NCBI GenBank assembly: GCA_965216695.1 | Contig: OZ244212.1 | Location: 3,038,001 to 3,102,000, forward strand | Direction: 5' to 3' | From: G965216695 sp965216695 | GTDB taxonomy: Bacteria > Pseudomonadota > Gammaproteobacteria > Pseudomonadales > Azotimanducaceae | DNA length: 64,000 bases | Shown here: one piece after another, positions 54,949-63,251 of the stretch | Numbering within the stretch: position 1 is the first letter of the stretch | Layout of the letters: each line of letters starts with the position of its first letter | Position numbers and translations under genes: made by a program | Notes under the pieces: model-generated | Databases searched by the model: none | What the model saw: the letters and a program-made list of their open reading frames with translations, nothing else | What the model was told of the DNA's origin: nothing

Positions 54949-55971
54949 TTAGCCGTACTGCAATCCGGCGAGGATCTCGCACACGCGCTCGATATCGTCG
55001 TCACTCACATCCAGGTGCGTGACGACGCGCACGGAGCCGTCGCCGCTGTGACTGCCACGTACGCCCCGTTCGGCGAGCGCTTTCACAAACTCATCGCCGT
55101 CGGTAGCCGGTGCCAGCTGGAATCGCACGATGTTCGTCTCCACTGGTTTCACGGCGGCGACGTACGGCTGCTGCGCTAGACACGCCTCCAGACGCTTGGC
55201 CTTGGCGTGGTCGTCGGCCAGCCGGCCGACGTGATGATCGAGTGCGTAGATGCCGGCGGCCGCGAGATATCCCGCCTGTCGCCAGCCGCCGCCGAACCGT
55301 TTACGCACCCGCAATGCCTCCGCGATGAACTCGCGGCTGCCGAGCAGTAGTGAACCGACCGGGCAGCCGAGCCCTTTACTCAGGCAGATCGAGATCGAGT
55401 CGAACAGGCCGCCGAAGTCTGCTGGTGTTGCTCCGGTTGCGACCAGCGCGTTGAACAGCCGCGCGCCATCCAGGTGGTATGCAAGCCCGTTGTCCCGAGC
55501 CAAATCGCCAATCGTGTGGAGCGTCGACAAGTCGAGGCAGCTACCCCCGCCCCTGTTACTCGTGTTTTCTATTGCGACCAGCCGGCTGCGGGGAAGGTGG
55601 ACGTCGTCTCCGTTGATGGAGGCGACCAGCTGCGCGGCGTCGATTCGGCCATCGTCGTCGCCGACCGGACGCACGGACACGCCGGAATTGGCCATCATGC
55701 CACCGCCTTCGTACACGTAGATGTGCGCCAGGCGATGGCAAATCACCTCGTCGCCGGGACGTGTGTGCACGTTGATCGCGATCTGATTGGTCATTGTGCC
55801 GCTTGCGCAGAATAGCGCCGCGTCCATGCCGAACAGTTCCGCCGCTTTCTGCTGCAGCGCATTGACGCTGGGATCTTCGCCGAACACGTCGTCGCCTACG
55901 GGAGCAGACAGCATTGCATCCAGCATGGCCGGTGTCGGCCGGGTCACGGTATCGCTCGCCAGATCGATCAT
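54949..55971 (-). CDS. ltaE: Low-specificity L-threonine aldolase
   Basis: A 340-residue PLP enzyme of fold type I: DLASDTVTRPTPAML at the start, FCASGTMTNQIAI, HLDGARLFNA and the PLP lysine in CLSKGLGCPVGSLLLG near residue 198. It cleaves L-threonine and L-allo-threonine to glycine and acetaldehyde. Length and motifs match LtaE. It is last in a row of three minus-strand genes, after a MaoC hydratase and a VOC protein (34-base gap), which may share a transcript without an obvious common pathway. Confidence 0.92.
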   Translation of the reverse strand: MIDLASDTVTRPTPAMLDAMLSAPVGDDVFGEDPSVNALQQKAAELFGMDAALFCASGTMTNQIAINVHTRPGDEVICHRLAHIYVYEGGGMMANSGVSVRPVGDDDGRIDAAQLVASINGDDVHLPRSRLVAIENTSNRGGGSCLDLSTLHTIGDLARDNGLAYHLDGARLFNALVATGATPADFGGLFDSISICLSKGLGCPVGSLLLGSREFIAEALRVRKRFGGGWRQAGYLAAAGIYALDHHVGRLADDHAKAKRLEACLAQQPYVAAVKPVETNIVRFQLAPATDGDEFVKALAERGVRGSHSGDGSVRVVTHLDVSDDDIERVCEILAGLQYG

Positions 55972-56005
55972 CGAGTGAGTAGTCGCCGCTAGCCGGTCGA
56001 GAGTT

Positions 56006-56773
56006 TCAGGATCGCGAACCCGTCAGTGCGAACAGGGCGCCCTGAGGATCCGTCGCATTGATGATCCAAGCGCCGCCCGGAACCTCCTGCGGCCCGTGCA
56101 CAACGGCGCCGCCGTTGCTGCGCACGCGTTCGGCTGCCGCGTCGATGTCGGTTACATTGAAATAGGTGAGCCAGAACGGCCGCGGTGCGTCTGCATCGGT
56201 CATGATGCCCCCGACCGGTTCGCCGGTTCCGAAGTTGAAGAGCGCGTAGGTACCGGCGGGCCCCATGTCCATTTCCTCCACCACGTCCCAGCCGAACTGC
56301 GTCGTATAGAACTCGGTTGCCGCCTGTCCGTCGGATGCGTGAAGCTCGTGCCAGCCACCGTGTCCGGGCGTCATTGGCGCGTGCGAGGTGGCCTGGCCTT
56401 CGGCGCTTGCGGGAGTCATCACATATAGGTTGGCGCCCTGCGGATCGGCTACAAAACAGAAACGGCCCACGCCGGGGACGTCCATTCCAGGCATATGAAG
56501 CGCGCCGCCTGCTTCTTGAAAGGTCTTCGCGCGGTCGTCGGCGTCGCCGACATTCACGTAGAAGTTCCACTGCGGACCCGTGCCGCCCTTCGCTGCCTCT
56601 GGCGGCAACGTGATCATACCGCCCACGTACACGTCCCCGGCCGTAAACTGACGATAGTCCTCATCGGGTTGCGTACTCGCATGGACAGTCCAACCCACCA
56701 CTTCGGCGTAGAAGGCGGACGCGGCGTCCAGATCGGTCGTCATCAGCTCGTACCAGTTGATTCCGTGGTTCAT
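56006..56773 (-). CDS. Two-module VOC-family protein
   Basis: A 255-residue protein with two glyoxalase-like halves: NWYELMTTDLDAASAFYAEVVGW at the start and HELHASDGQAATEFYTTQFGWDVV in the middle, each ending in an acidic DPQGA(N/L) turn. Double-VOC proteins of this type are widespread and mostly uncharacterised (some are annotated as 27 kDa antigen Cfp30B-like). The ATG at 56773 is taken because it aligns with the fold; the frame is open to 56812. It begins 14 bases after the MaoC stop, so the two are co-transcribed. Confidence 0.82.
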   Translation of the reverse strand: MNHGINWYELMTTDLDAASAFYAEVVGWTVHASTQPDEDYRQFTAGDVYVGGMITLPPEAAKGGTGPQWNFYVNVGDADDRAKTFQEAGGALHMPGMDVPGVGRFCFVADPQGANLYVMTPASAEGQATSHAPMTPGHGGWHELHASDGQAATEFYTTQFGWDVVEEMDMGPAGTYALFNFGTGEPVGGIMTDADAPRPFWLTYFNVTDIDAAAERVRSNGGAVVHGPQEVPGGAWIINATDPQGALFALTGSRS

Positions 56774-56787
56774 CGTTGCGTCGCCCT

Positions 56788-57255
56788 CTACATCCACACC
56801 ATCGTGATCCATTCAGCGGCCAACGCCGGTTTGTCCTCGCCTTCGATCTCGATCGTTGCGTCGTGCACAATCTGCATCCGCCCGCCGCTCTTCTCTTCCA
56901 CGCCTTGAACGTTGAAACGCCCGCGAATGCGCTTGCCGCTCTTCACCGGAGCCATGAATCGAACCTTGTTGTACCCGTAGTTCACGCCCATCTTGGTTCC
57001 AGACACACCCGGCACGGCCTGATAGGCCATTACCGGCATCATCGACAGTGTGAGCAATCCGTGGGCGATCGTGCCGCCGAACGGAGTTGCCTTCGCGGCT
57101 TCCGGGTTGACGTGCAGAAACATGTGATCCTCAGTCAGATCCGCGAACTGGTTGATCTTCTCCTGGTCGAGCTGAAACCAGTCGGACACGCCGATCTCTT
57201 TGCCGGTGAACGCGCGGACTTCGTCGAGCGTCATGGTTTTTGTGGGCCCTTGCAT
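56788..57255 (-). CDS. MaoC/NodN-like enoyl-CoA hydratase
   Basis: A 155-residue single hotdog of the MaoC family. The hydratase-2 motif is complete: FADLTEDHMFLHVNPEAA with the Asp/His catalytic pair, then FGGTIAHGLLTLSMM. Best matches by memory are NodN-like (R)-specific enoyl-CoA hydratases, which hydrate short 2-enoyl-CoA esters. GGGAGG lies five bases before the ATG. First gene of a three-gene set with VOC and threonine aldolase. Confidence 0.88.
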   Translation of the reverse strand: MQGPTKTMTLDEVRAFTGKEIGVSDWFQLDQEKINQFADLTEDHMFLHVNPEAAKATPFGGTIAHGLLTLSMMPVMAYQAVPGVSGTKMGVNYGYNKVRFMAPVKSGKRIRGRFNVQGVEEKSGGRMQIVHDATIEIEGEDKPALAAEWITMVWM

Positions 57256-57365
57256 GTTACCTCCCGGTGGTTGAATCTGAGGTCGATCATCCCCGCTCGA
57301 GCGTTCGGAGACAAGTCGGCGGAAGCGAACCTATGAATCGAGTAACGTCGGGGAAAGTCGAGGCG

Positions 57366-57399
57366 CAGTACTGCCGACTGACAGTTGGCACCGGTACTG
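57366..57399. repeat. Imperfect hairpin after the methyltransferase gene
   Basis: CAGTACTGCC and GGCA-CCG-GTACTG pair over 10 bases with a 3-base bulge, 16 bases beyond the methyltransferase stop. It has no T-run; a weak transcript end is possible. Confidence 0.3.
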
Positions 57400-57414
57400 T
57401 CGGAAACTACGAGA

Positions 57415-58149
57415 TCATTGCCGCCGCAGTCTAATGTAGTGGTCTGCGCCCCCGACCAGGTGGTCTTCCAGCGCCCATCCGGTTCCGTCGATGATTCGAG
57501 GTACATCCCTCACGAGCACGTTCGTTAGCGTCCACCAGGGGCTGACTATGTCGCCGTAGTGCAATCGAAGCGTTACATTGCCCTCGTATTCGCCGGTCGC
57601 AATCATACGCTTACGGTAGTTCACCACGTTCGTGTCGTCCATTACGCTGGGATCTACCGAATCTGCGACGATGAGCGCTCCCTCGGCGCACAGGCCGTGC
57701 AAATCGCTCAACATCCTGCGCGTTTTGTCCCAACCACCGGCCAGACCGAAGTTGCCACATAGCAGCAGCACCGTGAGCCAACGTTTGTCGTTCGGTAGGT
57801 CGCTACGCAAATCCTGAAGCCGGGCGTCATTGATGCCGAGGCGGCGGCACACGTCGACAGCGCCTGGCGAATTGTCGACGGCGGTTACGTCGAGTCCCTC
57901 CTGTTGCAGGTACAGGGACACGCGTCCTGCGCCAGCACCTAGGTCGAGGACCGGCCCCTGGGCCAGATCGACGGAACGTTTTTCCCATGCGACCCACCGG
58001 TGGGCAGGTTCGAAAAACCACGTTGGCGGCATCGCGGGCGTGCTAACCCCGACGTCCGTCTCCAGTAGCAGCGATTTCGGTGGTCGGCCGTCAAGGTGAT
58101 CGAGAAGCGCGCGGCCGAACGCGTCTTCGTCTGGGTGAACGATACACAT
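57415..58149 (-). CDS. Class I SAM-dependent methyltransferase
   Basis: A 244-residue protein. Motif I LDLGAGAGRVSLYL lies near residue 69, followed by the acidic end of strand two (VTAVDNSPGA), DLRSDLP and the motif IV region LLLCGNFGLAGG. It transfers a methyl group from S-adenosylmethionine to a small molecule that cannot be named. GGAG stands seven bases before the ATG. Divergent from the carboxylase gene. Confidence 0.85.
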   Translation of the reverse strand: MCIVHPDEDAFGRALLDHLDGRPPKSLLLETDVGVSTPAMPPTWFFEPAHRWVAWEKRSVDLAQGPVLDLGAGAGRVSLYLQQEGLDVTAVDNSPGAVDVCRRLGINDARLQDLRSDLPNDKRWLTVLLLCGNFGLAGGWDKTRRMLSDLHGLCAEGALIVADSVDPSVMDDTNVVNYRKRMIATGEYEGNVTLRLHYGDIVSPWWTLTNVLVRDVPRIIDGTGWALEDHLVGGADHYIRLRRQ

Positions 58150-58352
58150 GTAGTGTCTCCGGAAACTAAAACGGATGACGGTGTGCGGTGTGCACGCCGA
58201 AAGGAGCGGGTGTGGGTATCTACGTGGCCATCAGCCAAGTCTCGCGTACTTGATGAACACCTTCAACGAAATACTCAAGACGTTCCCGGGCGCGCACCGC
58301 GCGGGCCGGCCGGGTATTCTAGGTTCTCACTGCACTACCCTGGGGAGGGTCT

Positions 58353-61300
58353 ATGGCGTTGGCGCGGGTTCTTATTGCGAATCGGGGCGAGATAGCGATT
58401 CGGATCGCCCGGGCGGCGGCGAGTCTGGGGATTGAATCGGTGTGCGTGTATGCGCAGGCGGACGCCGATTCGCTACATGCGCGGGCTGCCAGTGCGGCGC
58501 ACCTGCTACCGGGCGCCGACCCGGTGAGCGCGTACCTCGATCCCGAGGCGATCGTAGACGCAGCGGTTAAACATGGGTGTGACAGCGTGCATCCCGGTTA
58601 CGGATTTCTGTCGGAGAGCGCCGAACTGGCCGAACGATGTGCGGCTGCGGGGCTCGTATTTGTCGGACCCCCGGTGAGCGCGCTCGAACTGTTCGGAGAC
58701 AAGGTGGCCGCACGGTCGCTCGCCCGCTCGCTCGACATTCCGGTTGTTCCCGGCAGCGATGGTCCGGTAGCCGACGCGGGTGCGGCCGCGCTTGCAGCGG
58801 AGGCCATGGGCTACCCGGTGATTCTGAAAGCGTCCCACGGGGGCGGCGGGCGTGGCATGCGCGTCATTGAAGCGCCCGCCGAGTTGGCCGAAGCGTTCGA
58901 ACGTTGCTCAAGCGAAGCGCTTGCAGCGTTCGGCGACGGCACGTTGTTTCTGGAAAAACGGGTTCGCAGGCCGCGCCATATCGAAGTGCAGGTACTGGCC
59001 GACGGTACAGGAGATGCGCGACACCTCTATGAACGCGATTGCTCCGTGCAGTTGCGCCATCAGAAGGTGGTGGAGATTGCGCCCGCCGCCAACCTGCCCG
59101 ACGGCGTGGCGGAACGGCTACGCACCGATGCGGTGAGATTGGTGAAGGCTGCGGACTACGCCAACGCAGGCACGGTAGAGTTTCTGGTGGAGCCGGAATC
59201 CGGCGCGTACTACTACATTGAGTGCAACCCCCGCATTCAGGTGGAACACACCGTTACCGAGGAGGTGTTGGGCCTCGATCTCGTGGAAGCGCAGCTGCGT
59301 GTTGCAGGGGGTGAGGCGTTGGCGGCAATCGGGCTTGGATCTCAGGACGACGTTGGTCCCCCGCGAGGCTTCGCGGTCCAGGCACGCGTCGTCGTTCGAG
59401 GGGCCGGTACGATTCGCGCGTACAAGGAACCCTCGGGCGCGGGTGTACGTGTGGATGGTTACGGTTATGCCGGTTACGCACCCCCGCCGTACTATGACCC
59501 GCTGATCGCAAAAGTGATTGCCCGATCGAATTCTACCGGCACGCTGGCCTCCGCCATCGGCCGAGCGCGCGCGGCGTTGAGTGAATTTCAGCTGAGTGGC
59601 GCTCCCAACAACATCGATCAGCTGCGAGCCATTCTGCAACTCGAGGAGGTGATCGGGGCAGATGCCCGAACGACACTGTTCGATGAGCAGTCAGCGCGAA
59701 TCGGTGACGCGGGGCCGCGGCCACCGGCGATCGCATTTCTAGATGCGCAGACGCGGATGCTGCCGGTTACGGAGGCGGCGCAACGCAACAAGCCCGTTCG
59801 AGAGCTATCGGATCTCGAAGCGCCTGCCGGTTCCGTGTCGGTCGAAGCGCCCATGTCCGGCAGCGTGGTGGCGGTGGAAACGTTCACAGGCGACACAGTG
59901 GATGCGGGTGATCCGCTCGTTGTCGTGAACGCGATGAAAATGGAAGCGAGTGTTGAAGCCCCGTGTGCCGGGACGGTGGTGGCACTCCAGGCGCTTGCGA
60001 GCGAAGATCAGGTCACAGCCGGGCAGACGCTGGCCGTGATCGTGCCGGACGGAGGCGAAGTAGCACAAGCTGTTCCCCGGGAACGGACCTGGACGCCGTT
60101 GCTGGACGATGTTGCTGCGCTGCAGGCGATTGCGCATGCGCGCTTTGCGCCCGATTCCGCTGACCCTGGCGTCGTACGGCAGCGCAACCGCGGCAAGCTC
60201 ACGTGCCGGGAACGCATCGACCTGTTGCTGGACTCCGGCACGTTCCGCGAGGTGGGAAGTCTGGCGGGATTTGCATCCTACGATGCGGAGGGTCAGGTCG
60301 CGGACTTTACGCCGGCCAACCACGTCGGTGGGTGGGGCCGGATCGACGGACGTAACGCGATCGTGTGTGCTGACGACTTTACCTCGCGCGGCGGTCACGC
60401 CGACGGTGCGATCGGGCAGAAAAGTCAGCATCTGGACAAGCTGTCGATCGAGTGGCGTTGCCCCTCCATTCGGTTGCTGGACGGCTCGTCGGGCGGTGGT
60501 TCCGTTGCGGCGATGGTGCCGCAGCAGAAACGCGAGGGTGAGAGCGGCGCCAAGGAAAGTTCGGGTGCCATTCGCGCCGGCCGCCCTAGGGTTGCAGGAA
60601 CGGGCGGTTCGTTTCTACCGGGGCACCTGGGTAGCGAAATGTATGCGCAGCAGCTCAGCGCGGTACCCGTAGTGAACGTACTGCTCGGGAGCGTGGTTGG
60701 TATCGGCGCGGCCAAGGCGGTGCTTGGCCACTTCTCCGTGATGGTGCGCGACATTGCGCAGCTGTTTGTTGCGGGTCCGCCGGTGGTCTCCCACGCGATG
60801 GGCTATGACGTCACAAAAGAGGACCTTGGAGACTGGCGCATTCACTGCACCAATGGCTCAGTGGACAACCTGGCGGAAAGCGAACGCGAAGCGATGGCGA
60901 TGACCCGGCGGTTTCTGTCGTACCTGCCTGCGAGTGTTTACGACGCGCCGCCGGTCGCTGGGAACAACGATCCAGCAGATCGCCGCGAGGAGGAACTGTT
61001 CACGCTGATTCCCCGCAAACGCACTGCGACGTTTGATGTTCGTAAAGCGATCCGGTTGATGGCGGATGTCGATTCCTTTTTCGAGATCGGAGCGTTGTGG
61101 GGCACGGATCAGGTTGTGGGGTTTGCACGGTTCGACGGCCACCCGGTTGGTGTCATCGCCTCCGACAGCCGGCACGCGAATGGCGGCGCGCTGACGGCCG
61201 ACGGTTGCGACAAATTGCGCCGGCACATCGATCTTTGCGATCTGTTCCATGTGCCGCTACTGAACCTGGTCGACAATCCAGGCTTCGCGGTTGGCATTGA

Positions 61301-61742
61301 GCACGAGATTGCCGGCACCATTCGTAAAGGCGGGGAGTGGATGGTGGCTTTTTCCCAGATTCACATCCCGGTGTTTACCGTGATCATGCGGCGTAGCTTT
61401 GGGGTTGCCGGCAATAACTACGCAACGCCGCTGGCGCGGCCGACAACGCGCGTGGTGTGGCCGGCCGCCGACGTAGGCGGCATTCCGCCTGAGGGTGGAA
61501 TCGAGGCGGCGTATAAACGTCAGTTGGCCGAAGCCGCCGATCCGGTGGCGTTGCGGGCCGAACTGGAAGCCAGAATCGAAAGCGCCCGCGGACCGGTAGG
61601 CCCCCTCAATCGGTTCCAGATGGAAGAGATGATCGATCCCCGGGAGACGCGTCGATACGTCTGTGACTGGGTGCGCACGGCGTACCACGTCGTGCAGCAG
61701 CCGGGTAGCCTGGGTGCCCGCGCCATTCAGTTTCGCCCGTAG
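58353..61742 (+). CDS. Single-chain biotin-dependent acyl-CoA carboxylase (BC-BCCP-CT)
   Basis: A 1129-residue fusion of all three parts: biotin carboxylase at about 1-450 (IANRGEIAIRIARAA, KASHGGGGRGMR, IECNPRIQVEHTVTE), biotinyl domain at about 490-570 with the biotin attachment site AMKME (Lys529), and carboxyltransferase at about 590-1129 (VRQRNRGKLTCRERIDLLLD, SGGGS, LVDNPGFAVGIEHE, RRSFGVAGNNYATP). It uses ATP and bicarbonate to carboxylate an acyl-CoA. The order and size match the single-polypeptide long-chain acyl-CoA carboxylases; propionyl-, acetyl- or longer substrates are possible. GGGGAGGG precedes the ATG. It heads a cluster with nitroreductase, MaoC hydratase and CoA-transferase, which suggests degradation of an unusual acid. 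Confidence 0.93.
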   Translation: MALARVLIANRGEIAIRIARAAASLGIESVCVYAQADADSLHARAASAAHLLPGADPVSAYLDPEAIVDAAVKHGCDSVHPGYGFLSESAELAERCAAAGLVFVGPPVSALELFGDKVAARSLARSLDIPVVPGSDGPVADAGAAALAAEAMGYPVILKASHGGGGRGMRVIEAPAELAEAFERCSSEALAAFGDGTLFLEKRVRRPRHIEVQVLADGTGDARHLYERDCSVQLRHQKVVEIAPAANLPDGVAERLRTDAVRLVKAADYANAGTVEFLVEPESGAYYYIECNPRIQVEHTVTEEVLGLDLVEAQLRVAGGEALAAIGLGSQDDVGPPRGFAVQARVVVRGAGTIRAYKEPSGAGVRVDGYGYAGYAPPPYYDPLIAKVIARSNSTGTLASAIGRARAALSEFQLSGAPNNIDQLRAILQLEEVIGADARTTLFDEQSARIGDAGPRPPAIAFLDAQTRMLPVTEAAQRNKPVRELSDLEAPAGSVSVEAPMSGSVVAVETFTGDTVDAGDPLVVVNAMKMEASVEAPCAGTVVALQALASEDQVTAGQTLAVIVPDGGEVAQAVPRERTWTPLLDDVAALQAIAHARFAPDSADPGVVRQRNRGKLTCRERIDLLLDSGTFREVGSLAGFASYDAEGQVADFTPANHVGGWGRIDGRNAIVCADDFTSRGGHADGAIGQKSQHLDKLSIEWRCPSIRLLDGSSGGGSVAAMVPQQKREGESGAKESSGAIRAGRPRVAGTGGSFLPGHLGSEMYAQQLSAVPVVNVLLGSVVGIGAAKAVLGHFSVMVRDIAQLFVAGPPVVSHAMGYDVTKEDLGDWRIHCTNGSVDNLAESEREAMAMTRRFLSYLPASVYDAPPVAGNNDPADRREEELFTLIPRKRTATFDVRKAIRLMADVDSFFEIGALWGTDQVVGFARFDGHPVGVIASDSRHANGGALTADGCDKLRRHIDLCDLFHVPLLNLVDNPGFAVGIEHEIAGTIRKGGEWMVAFSQIHIPVFTVIMRRSFGVAGNNYATPLARPTTRVVWPAADVGGIPPEGGIEAAYKRQLAEAADPVALRAELEARIESARGPVGPLNRFQMEEMIDPRETRRYVCDWVRTAYHVVQQPGSLGARAIQFRP

Positions 61743-61797
61743 GCGTGCATCGCTAAGGAGGTCGCCATGCACGACGGCCGCGTGGCACACTGAACGG

Positions 61798-62316
61798 ATG
61801 AACACGTTGCTTCAGATGATCCGCGGCAAGCGGGATACGCGCAGCTACTCGGCGAAGCCGGTAGATGACGAAACGCTGGCCATGCTGCTGGGAACGGCAC
61901 GCATGGCAGGTTCTGCGAAGAACCGCCAACCGGTGCGGCTGCTCGTGGTAACCGATAGCGCGTTGAAGAAAGACCTGAAGGCCGCCGGCGATTTTGCCGG
62001 CTGGATCGATCGAGCGCCCACGGTGGTGGTGGTGTCCGTTGCGGCAGACGCCGGCCCGCGCCGCCTGTTCGACGCGGGGCGCCACGCGCAAAACCTGATG
62101 CTTGCGGCGCATGCGTTGGGACTCGCCAGTTGTCCGGTTACCGTCCACCACTACGACGTGGTGCGCGGGCTGCTGGGTGTACCGGAGTCTTTCGAACCGG
62201 TCATGTTCGTAACACTCGGGTGGCCGTCCGACGCACCGGAACGCAATCCGGTTGCGGGCCCTCGGCTGTCGCTCGGCGACTACGCGGCTACGGGTCGCTG
62301 GCCCGACGGCTGGTAA
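61798..62316 (+). CDS. Nitroreductase-family flavoprotein
   Basis: A 172-residue FMN-dependent member of the nitroreductase superfamily: IRGKRDTRSYSAKPVDDETLAMLL at the start (FMN phosphate-binding Arg-x-x-Arg region), ARMAGSAKNRQPVRLLVV, and DAGRHAQNLMLAAHALGLASC with GVPESFEPVMFVTLGWP. Members reduce nitro groups, quinones or enones with NAD(P)H. The ATG at 61798 lies 55 bases after the carboxylase stop; the longer open frame to 61663 overlaps that gene. The next gene starts eight bases after its stop, so it is part of the same transcript. Confidence 0.85.
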   Translation: MNTLLQMIRGKRDTRSYSAKPVDDETLAMLLGTARMAGSAKNRQPVRLLVVTDSALKKDLKAAGDFAGWIDRAPTVVVVSVAADAGPRRLFDAGRHAQNLMLAAHALGLASCPVTVHHYDVVRGLLGVPESFEPVMFVTLGWPSDAPERNPVAGPRLSLGDYAATGRWPDGW

Positions 62317-62324
62317 ACAAAAGC

Positions 62325-63251
62325 GTGCCTGTCACCTGGCCCAAACCCCTCGTTGCCGTGCGCGGTCCAATGCGCGACGACAAGGTGGAAGGTGCCGCGC
62401 TTGGGATGGGCACGCACGGTCCGGAGACCGTCGGCCTGATCGCCGATGGGTATCTTCCAGTGGATCTCGTGACCGGTCTCACGCTGTACCTGCTGGCCAA
62501 CCAACCGCGCCGAAAGTCGTCGAACGTTTCCATGCCCGGTGGATCCGGCGGCGTCGCGGGCGGGGTGTGGGTGCGCGAGCGTTTCTCGATTCACCAGCCG
62601 TTGCGTCGCACCGACGCGTTCACCGTGTCGGGCGCGTCCGTTGGCCGCCACGTCCACAAGGGTCGGCGCTACGGCACAACCCGTAGCACCACCGTCAGCG
62701 AAGACGGCACGCCGGTTGCGGTTAATCTGACGACTGGACTGTTGGCGTATCGCGTCGATGACGCTCTGGCAGATGGCGAAGAAGGTGTGGCACCGCAGGA
62801 CCTAGTCGTGCCCGGTCCCAACAGGAGTGCCGCGCGCGCCAACCCCTGTATACCGGCCCTCCGGGCGCTGCAAACGGGTGGGCGCATGGGCGGTGAACCG
62901 GTGGGTGTGTCACTGGCGATGATGCAGGCGCGGGATACGCGCCGCCCGGATAACCCGATCCACTCGGACCCGGAACTGGCACGCCAGGCCGGCTTGAGCC
63001 GGCCCATCGCAGGCGGCTCGCACGTGCTTGCGTTTGTGCTCGAACCCGTTTTGCAACACGTGGGACGCATGGCCCTGTTTCACGGTGCCGCCTTCGACAT
63101 CCGCTGGAAAGCACCGGTGCATTCAGACACGGTCATCACGCCCTTGGCGCGCGTCGTGCGGGTGGACGACTGCGCAGTGATCGAGTTGTCCGCGCATCTT
63201 GAAGACAACACGGTTGCGATGACCGGGGTCGTCACGGTTCCGTTGGCGTGA
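62325..63251 (+). CDS. MaoC-like double-hotdog acyl-CoA dehydratase
   Basis: A 308-residue protein with two hotdog halves. The second has the hydratase-2 motif as NPIHSDPELARQAGL...IAGGSHVLAF, with the catalytic Asp/His; the first (LPVDLVTGLTLYLLANQP) lacks it, as is usual when the N-terminal half is degenerate. It should add water to an enoyl-CoA. The start is the GTG at 62325, eight bases after the nitroreductase stop; the longer frame to 62130 overlaps that gene. Its stop overlaps the CoA-transferase start by four bases. Confidence 0.82.
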   Translation: MPVTWPKPLVAVRGPMRDDKVEGAALGMGTHGPETVGLIADGYLPVDLVTGLTLYLLANQPRRKSSNVSMPGGSGGVAGGVWVRERFSIHQPLRRTDAFTVSGASVGRHVHKGRRYGTTRSTTVSEDGTPVAVNLTTGLLAYRVDDALADGEEGVAPQDLVVPGPNRSAARANPCIPALRALQTGGRMGGEPVGVSLAMMQARDTRRPDNPIHSDPELARQAGLSRPIAGGSHVLAFVLEPVLQHVGRMALFHGAAFDIRWKAPVHSDTVITPLARVVRVDDCAVIELSAHLEDNTVAMTGVVTVPLA